37,051 bases of DNA, taken from the NCBI RefSeq assembly GCF_022771645.1, contig NZ_JALFCU010000005.1, positions 1 through 37,051 on the forward strand, written 5' to 3'. This document shows positions 32,185 to 37,051 of the stretch, one piece after another. Every line of letters starts with the position of its first letter. Positions within the stretch are counted from its first letter, which is position 1. The DNA is from Selenomonas sp. GTDB lineage: Bacteria > Bacillota > Negativicutes > Selenomonadales > Selenomonadaceae. The notes beneath the pieces are model-generated. The model did not search any database and was not told the DNA's origin. It saw nothing but the letters and a program-made list of their open reading frames with translations. The position numbers were made by a program, and so were the translations under genes.

Positions 32185-32257
32185 TGCCAAGGAATTTTCC
32201 TTGACAAGGCTGCGCGGAGTGCGTATAATAGCCTGTGTCAAGGAAAGCGCCTTGGCA
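32185..32257. promoter_or_regulatory. Two 22-bp palindromic sites bracketing the ylxM-ffh promoter
   Basis: Site 1 is TGCCAAGG-N6-CCTTGACA (32185-32206) and includes the -35 box. Site 2 is TGTCAAGG-N6-CCTTGGCA (32236-32257), at about +1 to +22. The two are also inverted copies of each other, with centres 51 bp apart. This looks like a two-operator repressor arrangement. Confidence 0.5.
32201..32229 (+). promoter_or_regulatory. Promoter of the ylxM-ffh operon
   Basis: -35 TTGACA (32201-32206), 17-bp spacer, -10 TATAAT (32224-32229): fully consensus. Confidence 0.9.
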
Positions 32258-32280
32258 ACTTTTGTGAGACGGGTGGTCGC

Positions 32281-32637
32281 GTGGAACAGTTCCTTTATCT
32301 GTCGGATCTCTACGACTTCTACGGGGCGCTCCTCACGGAGAAGCAGCAGCAGTGCTTGCATCTTCATTTATACGATGATTTTTCCCTGTCGGAGATCGGC
32401 GAAGAACTCGGCATCTCGCGACAGGCGGTCTATGACAATATCCATCGCGCGGAAAAAGCGATGAAATCATACGACAAGAAGCTCGGCCTCGTCGCGCGCT
32501 ACCAGCGGGAACGCGACGAGCTCCAGGCCATCGATCGCAGCATCGCCGGCCTGCGGACGGCGGAGAACGGCGCGGCGGTCGACAACATCCGCGCGCAGCT
32601 CGCGCCGCTCCTCGGGCGCACGAAGGAAGTGGAATGA
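32281..32637 (+). CDS. ylxM: YlxM-family DNA-binding protein, SRP-associated
   Basis: YlxM (p13 family) proteins are small helix-turn-helix proteins encoded with ffh and linked to SRP function. The 118 residues contain a sigma-70-region-4-like HTH: LTEKQQQCLHLHLYDDFSLSEIGEELGISRQAVYDNIHRAEKAM (core SEIGEELGISRQAVYDNI). The start is GTG 32281 behind a poor GGGTGGT site. The stop overlaps the ffh start (ATGA). It is the first gene under the consensus promoter with the paired palindromes. Confidence 0.88.
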   Translation: MEQFLYLSDLYDFYGALLTEKQQQCLHLHLYDDFSLSEIGEELGISRQAVYDNIHRAEKAMKSYDKKLGLVARYQRERDELQAIDRSIAGLRTAENGAAVDNIRAQLAPLLGRTKEVE

Positions 32638-34031
32638 TGTTCGAAAGCCTTTCCGACCGCTTGCAGCATACGCTCAAGAAGCTGCGCGGCCATGGCAAGC
32701 TGACGGAAGATGATGTCAACGAGGCCATGCGCGACGTGCGCATGGCGCTCCTCGAAGCCGATGTGAACTTCAAGGTCGTCAAGAATTTCATCAAGACGGT
32801 CAAGGAACGCGCCATCGGCCAGGACGTCCTCGAGACGCTGACACCGGCGCAGGTCGTCATCGGCATCGTTGACGAGGAGCTCACGAACCTCATGGGCGGC
32901 ACGCAGAGCCGCATCACGATGAGCCCGCAGCCGCCGACGATCATCATGATGACCGGCCTGCAGGGCGCGGGCAAGACGACATCGGCCGGAAAACTCGGCC
33001 TCGCGCTGAAGAAGCAGGGCAAGCGCCCGCTGCTCGTCGCGGACGACATCTATCGCCCCGCCGCCATCCAGCAGCTCGAAGTCATCGGCAAGACGCTGAA
33101 CCTGCCGGTTTTCAAAAAAGACGGTTGCAACGATGCCGTGCAGATTGCGAAAGAGGCCATCGCTTATTCGCAGTCGCACATGAACGACGTCGTCATCATC
33201 GATACAGCCGGCCGCCTGCAGATCGACGAAAAGCTCATGCAGGAGCTCAAGGACATCAAGAGCGCCGTGCATCCGCATGAGATCCTGCTCGTTGTCGATG
33301 CGATGACGGGCCAGGAAAGCGTCAACGTCGCGCAGAGCTTCAACGAGACGCTCGGCCTCGACGGCGTCATCATGACGAAGCTCGACGGCGACGCACGCGG
33401 TGGCGCGGCGCTGTCCATCAAGGCCGTCACGGGCGTGCCCATCAAGTTCGTCGGCCTCGGCGAAAAGCTCGAACCGCTCGAGCCGTTCCACCCCGACCGC
33501 ATGGCCTCGCGCATCCTCGGCATGGGCGATGTACTTTCCCTTGTCGAGAAAGCGCAGGAGACGTTCGACGCCGAAGAGACGAAGCGCATGGCGAAAAAAC
33601 TGCGCAAGGACGAGTTCACGCTCGACGATTTCCTCGCGCAGATGCAGCAGGTCAAAAAGCTCGGCTCGCTCGAGAACATTCTCGGCATGATTCCCGGCAT
33701 GGGCGGGCTCAAGAAGCAGCTCGAAGGGCAAGACATCGACCTCGACGGCAAGGAAATGCGCCAGATCGAGGCCATCATCCGCTCGATGACGCCGAAGGAG
33801 CGAGCCGACATCACGATCATCAACGGCAGCCGCCGCAAGCGCATCGCGATGGGCTCTGGCACGCGCGTGCAGGACGTGAACAAGCTCTTGAAGCAGTTCG
33901 GCGAAATGCGCAAGATGATGAAAAAGATGAAGAAAATGAAGGGCGGCAAGAAAGGCCTGCCGGGGCTCGGCGGCCTTGGAGGCCTCGGGAATCTCGGCGG
34001 CCTCGGCAGCAAGCTCCCATTTTTCAAATAA
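32634..34031 (+). CDS. ffh: Signal recognition particle protein Ffh
   Basis: The SRP GTPase that binds signal sequences with 4.5S RNA and targets ribosomes to the membrane. The 465 residues have the N helical domain (MMFESLSDRLQHTLKKL), the G domain with GLQGAGKTT (108-116), DTAGR and TKLDGDARGGAALS, and the methionine-rich M domain from about residue 300, including the SRP-RNA-binding SRRKRIAMGSGT. It ends in a Gly/Leu-rich tail (GLGGLGNLGGLGSK). ATG 32634 gives the usual M-x-FESL start; ATG 32637 is equally possible. Confidence 0.97.
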   Translation: MMFESLSDRLQHTLKKLRGHGKLTEDDVNEAMRDVRMALLEADVNFKVVKNFIKTVKERAIGQDVLETLTPAQVVIGIVDEELTNLMGGTQSRITMSPQPPTIIMMTGLQGAGKTTSAGKLGLALKKQGKRPLLVADDIYRPAAIQQLEVIGKTLNLPVFKKDGCNDAVQIAKEAIAYSQSHMNDVVIIDTAGRLQIDEKLMQELKDIKSAVHPHEILLVVDAMTGQESVNVAQSFNETLGLDGVIMTKLDGDARGGAALSIKAVTGVPIKFVGLGEKLEPLEPFHPDRMASRILGMGDVLSLVEKAQETFDAEETKRMAKKLRKDEFTLDDFLAQMQQVKKLGSLENILGMIPGMGGLKKQLEGQDIDLDGKEMRQIEAIIRSMTPKERADITIINGSRRKRIAMGSGTRVQDVNKLLKQFGEMRKMMKKMKKMKGGKKGLPGLGGLGGLGNLGGLGSKLPFFK

Positions 34032-34070
34032 GTTTATCAAATTATATCCTTTTAAGGAGGTGAATGTTTC

Positions 34071-34340
34071 ATGGCAGTGAAGATTCGTTTGAACCGTCTC
34101 GGTGCAAAGAAGAACCCGTACTATCGCATCGTCGTTGCGGATTCCCGCGCACCGCGTGATGGCCGTTTCATCGAGATCCTTGGCAACTACGACCCGTCCC
34201 AGACGCCGGCGCTGGTGAGCGTCGACGAGGAAAAGGTCCTCAGCTGGATGAGCAAAGGTGCTCAGCCGACGGATACCGTCAAGTCGCTCCTCAGCAAGCA
34301 GGGCATCATGACGAAGTTCGCAGAGAGCAAAAAGCATTGA
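34071..34340 (+). CDS. rpsP: 30S ribosomal protein S16
   Basis: A small-subunit ribosomal protein of 89 residues, the standard size. It begins MAVKIRLNRLGAKKNPYYRIVVADSR, of which RLxRxGxKxxPxYRIVV is diagnostic, and contains FIEILGNYDP. TAAGGAGGTGA precedes the ATG. It lies 39 bp after ffh and 12 bp before khpA. Confidence 0.97.
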   Translation: MAVKIRLNRLGAKKNPYYRIVVADSRAPRDGRFIEILGNYDPSQTPALVSVDEEKVLSWMSKGAQPTDTVKSLLSKQGIMTKFAESKKH

Positions 34341-34352
34341 TGAGGCAATTGC

Positions 34353-34580
34353 ATGAAAGAAATTGTTGAAGTGATCGCGAAAGCTCTCGTGGATCGTCCG
34401 GAGGCCGTCGAGGTCAGCGAGAAGGAGGATGAGCGCCAGACGCTCATCGAGCTCCATGTCGCGGAGGACGATATGGGAAAGGTCATCGGCAAGCAAGGCC
34501 GCATCGCGAAAGCGATGCGCACGCTCGTCAAAGCCGCCGCCACACGCGAAGAAAAGAAAGTCACGGTTGAGATCGTATAA
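34353..34580 (+). CDS. khpA: KH-domain RNA-binding protein KhpA
   Basis: A small RNA-binding protein (YlqC family), known to pair with KhpB and to affect division and envelope regulation in Firmicutes. The 75 residues form one KH domain with the GxxG loop GKQG in MGKVIGKQGRIAKAMR. Its place between rpsP and rimM is the conserved one. ATG 34353 has no strong ribosome site, so coupling to rpsP translation is likely. Confidence 0.93.
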   Translation: MKEIVEVIAKALVDRPEAVEVSEKEDERQTLIELHVAEDDMGKVIGKQGRIAKAMRTLVKAAATREEKKVTVEIV

Positions 34581-34614
34581 AGAATGCGGCAAAGGTTCTC
34601 TTTGCCGCTTCTTT
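34579..34614 (+). terminator. Hairpin after khpA
   Basis: AAAGAATGCGGCAAAG pairs with CTTTGCCGCTTCTTT with one bulged T. The T-tail is interrupted, so it probably only attenuates the operon before ylqD. Confidence 0.6.
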
Positions 34615-34632
34615 CGTATGGAGGATAAACAC

Positions 34633-35040
34633 ATGGATTCTATTTCTCTGAAAATGCCCGTCACGATCAAGGCGAAGCTGACGGAAAAGCTGAAGGCGAA
34701 GCTACTGAAAGAACTCGAGGAAAATCTCTCGCGCGTCGAGCTCGAGCTGCAGCAGCTCAATATCCAGGAGCAGCGCGTGCTGAAGGAAAACGAGGCGGCC
34801 GGCCCGCAGGCCGCACAGTCTATCCATGCGCAGTTTGGCCAGGAGCGCGCGAAGCGCGAGCAGTTCCGCGCCGAGGCATCGAAGCGCAAGGAAGACCTCG
34901 AGAAGCTCGCCATCGGCGCGGAAATCGTGCAGGGCACGCTCGAGCGTCAGGTCGACGTCCATGTCGGCGATGACATGCGTGAGCTCATGAACGTGGAAGT
35001 GCTGGTGGAAGATGATAAGATCGTCGCGATCCGCGGATAA
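34633..35040 (+). CDS. ylqD: YlqD-family protein
   Basis: YlqD is a small conserved protein of unknown function found in this operon in many Firmicutes. The 135 residues start with a beta-like segment (ISLKMPVTIKAKLTEKL), have a long coiled coil (about residues 15-80, ELEENLSRVELELQQLNIQ), and end in a compact beta region (QVDVHVGDDMRELMNVEVLV, ending KIVAIRG). GGAGG lies 10 bases before ATG 34633. It overlaps rimM by 29 bases. Confidence 0.85.
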   Translation: MDSISLKMPVTIKAKLTEKLKAKLLKELEENLSRVELELQQLNIQEQRVLKENEAAGPQAAQSIHAQFGQERAKREQFRAEASKRKEDLEKLAIGAEIVQGTLERQVDVHVGDDMRELMNVEVLVEDDKIVAIRG

Positions 35041-35584
35041 GAACCGCCACCAGCCGCCTGCCGGCCGCATCACGATCGGCCGTGTCGGCGCACCGCAGGG
35101 CATCCACGGCGAGATGCGTGTGATTCCGCTGACGGACTTCTCGAACCGCTTCGAAGGTTTGACGGAGGTCATGGTCGGCGACGAACTGCTGCACGTCGAG
35201 AGCCTGCGCTATCACAAGCAGTTCGTGCTCATGAAATTCCGCGAGTATCCGGTGCGCGAGGATGCCATGGCGCTGACGGGGCGGCTCTTGACCGTCGATC
35301 GCAGCGAAGCCGCGCCGCTCGATGAGGGCGAGTACTATACGTTTGACATCATCGGACTGCACGTGTTTGACCTCGCGGGCAAGGAGCTCGGCATTGTCGA
35401 GAATGTGTTGCGCACGGGATCGAACGATGTGTATCAGGCGCGCAATGAAGAGGGCAAGGAACTCTTGATTCCGGCGCTCAAGGCCGTTGTGAAAACGATT
35501 GACGTGCCGGGCGGCCGCATGGTCGTCGACCTGCCCGACGTGCTGGAAGACCGGCCGCAGGAGGCGTCGCCTCATGCGGATTGA
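35012..35584 (+). CDS. rimM: Ribosome maturation factor RimM
   Basis: RimM helps assemble the 30S head and binds S19. The 190 residues comprise the N-terminal barrel (ITIGRVGAPQGIHGEMRVIPLTD) and a C-terminal PRC barrel (YYTFDIIGLHVFDLAGKELGIVENVLRTGSNDVY, ending with VVDLPDVLED). The start ATG 35012 with GGTGGAAG lies 29 bases inside ylqD and adds about 18 residues ahead of the usual GRI start. It overlaps trmD by 11 bases. Confidence 0.95.
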   Translation: MIRSSRSADKNRHQPPAGRITIGRVGAPQGIHGEMRVIPLTDFSNRFEGLTEVMVGDELLHVESLRYHKQFVLMKFREYPVREDAMALTGRLLTVDRSEAAPLDEGEYYTFDIIGLHVFDLAGKELGIVENVLRTGSNDVYQARNEEGKELLIPALKAVVKTIDVPGGRMVVDLPDVLEDRPQEASPHAD

Positions 35585-36302
35585 CGTCGTGACGATCTTC
35601 CCCGAGATGTTCACGGGGCCATTCGGCGCGAGCATCACGAAGCGCGCGGTCGACAAGGGCATCCTCGACATCCATCTGACGAATTTCCGTGATTTTTCCT
35701 TTGACAAGCATCATCATGTCGACGATTCGCCGTTCGGCGGCGGCGCGGGCATGGTTCTGAAGCCGGAGCCGATGTACCGCGCCGTGCGCGACGTGCTCGC
35801 GCAGTCGCAGGCGTACGATGGCCGGCGGCGCGTGCTCATCATGGATCCATCGGGCGCGACGTTCACGCAGGCGAAGGCGAAGGAGCTCGCATCGTACGAG
35901 CAACTTGTGTTCATCTGCGGCCATTACGAAGGATTTGACGCGCGCATCTACGACCTGGCGGACGAGGCGATTTCCATCGGCGATTACGTGCTGACGGGCG
36001 GCGAATTGCCGGCCATGGTCATCGTGGATGCGGTGTCGCGCATGCTGCCTGGCGTGCTCGGCGATGAGGAATCCGCGCCGACGGATTCATTCTATGACGG
36101 CCTGCTCGGTTTCCCGCAGTACACGCGGCCGCGCGAGTTCGAGGGCAAGGTCGTGCCGGATGTGCTGATTTCTGGCGACCATGCAAAGATCCGTGCATGG
36201 AGGCGGGAGCAGGCGCTCCTGGCGACGAAGAAGCATCGTCCCGATTTGCTGGCAAAAGCAGAGCTGTCTGAGAAAGAACGCGCATGGCTGGACGCGCAAT
36301 GA
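35574..36302 (+). CDS. trmD: tRNA (guanine-37-N1)-methyltransferase
   Basis: TrmD methylates G37 next to the anticodon of tRNAs such as tRNA-Pro, preventing frameshifts, and uses S-adenosylmethionine. The 242 residues match the family. It begins MRIDVVTIFPEMF, has the deep-knot SAM site FICGHYEGFDARI and SIGDYVLTGGELPAMV, and DDSPFGGGAGMVLKPEP. ATG 35574 follows GCAGGAGG and lies inside rimM. It closes the operon before a large terminator; rplS, which often follows, is not in this window. Confidence 0.97.
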   Translation: MRIDVVTIFPEMFTGPFGASITKRAVDKGILDIHLTNFRDFSFDKHHHVDDSPFGGGAGMVLKPEPMYRAVRDVLAQSQAYDGRRRVLIMDPSGATFTQAKAKELASYEQLVFICGHYEGFDARIYDLADEAISIGDYVLTGGELPAMVIVDAVSRMLPGVLGDEESAPTDSFYDGLLGFPQYTRPREFEGKVVPDVLISGDHAKIRAWRREQALLATKKHRPDLLAKAELSEKERAWLDAQ

Positions 36303-36304
36303 AA

Positions 36305-36360
36305 ATGCCGTACGTTAACCTCTGAACGAATGAGAGGTTGACGTACGGCATTTGTTTTTT
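36305..36360 (+). terminator. Long terminator after trmD
   Basis: A 19-bp stem (36305-36323 with 36333-36351, one G-U pair) around a 9-base loop, followed by TTGTTTTTTT. Its 3' arm contains the -35 box of the bioY promoter. Confidence 0.95.
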
Positions 36361-36366
36361 TATAAT
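36338..36366 (+). promoter_or_regulatory. Promoter of bioY, overlapping the trmD terminator
   Basis: -35 TTGACG (36338-36343), 17-bp spacer containing the T-run, -10 TATAAT (36361-36366). Confidence 0.75.
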
Positions 36367-36400
36367 AGGGATGGATTTTTTGAAAGAAGGGATTTCCTCA

Positions 36401-36970
36401 ATGCAAATGGAAACAGCAAGTGTGGAGAATCGGGCGGGCTTCACCGTCCGCGATATGACGAAGATGGCGGTGTGCCTCGCATTCTGTATGGTGTCGGCGT
36501 TCATCTCGTTCCCGTTGCCGATGACGCCGGGACTTGTGACGGCGCTGACGATCGCGCTCGATGTGACGGCGTTCGTGCTGTCGCCGAAGTTGACGTTCAT
36601 CACGGTGCTCGCGTATGTGATTCTCGGCGCGGTCGGGCTGCCGGTGTTCCCGGGCGGCACGGGCGGTCTTGGGCGCCTCTTGGGGCCGACGGGCGGATTC
36701 TATATCGGCTGGCCGTTCGTGTGCGCCATCGTGAGTGTTCTCGCGAAGCGCAGAGCGATGACGTTCCGTTGGTACGCGCTCGTGGCGGTCCTCGTCGGCA
36801 TCCCGCTGACGTATGTCGGCGGTATCCTCTCGATGATGATCGTGATGCAGATTGACCTCGGCAAGGCGCTCATGATGGCGGCGGTGCCGTTCATCCCCGG
36901 GGACATCATGAAGGCGCTCTTGTCGGCGTTCATCGGCGTTCGCGTGAATAAGATGTTGGCGCGGCAGTAA
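36401..36970 (+). CDS. bioY: Biotin transporter substrate-binding subunit BioY
   Basis: The S-component of a biotin ECF-type importer. The 189 residues have about six membrane segments and the BioY text FPLPMTPGLVTALTIALDVTAF and GAVGLPVFPGGTGGLGRLLGPTGGFYIGWP (core GLGRLLGPTGG). ATG 36401 is chosen because GAAGGGA precedes it and because the promoter at 36338-36366 would start RNA downstream of the alternative ATG 36371. No ECF ATPase genes are nearby, as is usual when a shared energy module is encoded elsewhere. No biotin repressor site is evident. Confidence 0.9.
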   Translation: MQMETASVENRAGFTVRDMTKMAVCLAFCMVSAFISFPLPMTPGLVTALTIALDVTAFVLSPKLTFITVLAYVILGAVGLPVFPGGTGGLGRLLGPTGGFYIGWPFVCAIVSVLAKRRAMTFRWYALVAVLVGIPLTYVGGILSMMIVMQIDLGKALMMAAVPFIPGDIMKALLSAFIGVRVNKMLARQ

Positions 36971-36973
36971 ATT

Positions 36974-37051
36974 TCATAGGTACGGCTTCATTTCCGATAG
37001 GAGCGCAGCCCACTCGACGGGGTCGAGGAGGTTGCGCTCTTGTTTTTCGTA
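36974..37051 (-). CDS. C-terminal end of a convergent gene, partial
   Basis: On the - strand a frame is open from the right edge to a stop at 36974-36976. The 25 visible residues read YEKQERNLLDPVEWAALLSE and end MKPYL. The ordinary codon use and the position converging on bioY suggest a real gene end, but the family cannot be told. No clear terminator is seen between it and bioY. Confidence 0.5.
   Translation of the reverse strand, partial: YEKQERNLLDPVEWAALLSEMKPYL

Overview
The window reads as a chromosomal segment of a GC-rich, diderm member of the Firmicutes, most likely a Negativicutes species of the Selenomonas/Mitsuokella type. This placement is inferred. The pointers are the Firmicutes-style order ylxM-ffh-rpsP-khpA-ylqD-rimM-trmD, strong Shine-Dalgarno sites (AGGAGG), near-consensus sigma-A promoters, G/C-ending codon use, and a fragment resembling an outer-membrane porin C-terminus, which implies a second membrane. 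Genes are packed and mostly on the + strand.

Layout. 1-700: two small overlapping genes of unknown, perhaps phage-related, origin, then hairpins. 850-5640: a polyphosphate/phosphate operon, ppx-ppk1-pstB-phoU, behind four Pho-box-like repeats. 5650-7280: a small unknown gene, a secreted RelA/SpoT-fold protein and rpmB. 7370-7670: an AT-rich gap with a possible small RNA and four G-tracts. 7680-14911: a sugar locus with the same gene content as the Bacillus gmu (glucomannan) operon: PTS IIB, IIC and IIA, a GH1 phospho-glycosidase, a GntR regulator and a GH26 mannanase, with a shortened porin remnant facing away at its start. 14954-18360: an unknown membrane protein, then ahcY-mtaD. 18426-21423: ftsK and tRNA-Pro(CGG). 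21585-25369: a FIST sensor, a GGDEF cyclase and a B12/radical-SAM protein. 25495-31224: an AGCS amino-acid symporter, a small unknown gene and the polyamine ABC operon potABCD. 31298-36302: a D,D-carboxypeptidase and the SRP/ribosome-maturation operon. 36401-37051: a BioY biotin transporter and the tail of a convergent gene.

How the genes fit together. In the gmu-like locus, GH26 would cut mannan outside the cell, the porin would admit oligosaccharides, the PTS would import and phosphorylate disaccharides, GH1 would split them, and the GntR protein would control expression. The promoters of the PTS operon and of the mannanase share an inverted repeat overlapping the -35 box. The mannanase carries an in-frame TAA exactly between its signal peptide and its mature domain, and the porin is reduced to a signal-like start plus its last strands. 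The outer, polymer-degrading half of the system therefore looks as if it is decaying while the inner half is intact.

Other points worth following: two 22-bp palindromes bracketing the ylxM-ffh promoter, a perfect cre-like 14-mer on the carboxypeptidase promoter, promoters sitting directly before or inside terminator hairpins (AGCS, pot, bioY), and the exported RelA/SpoT-like protein.
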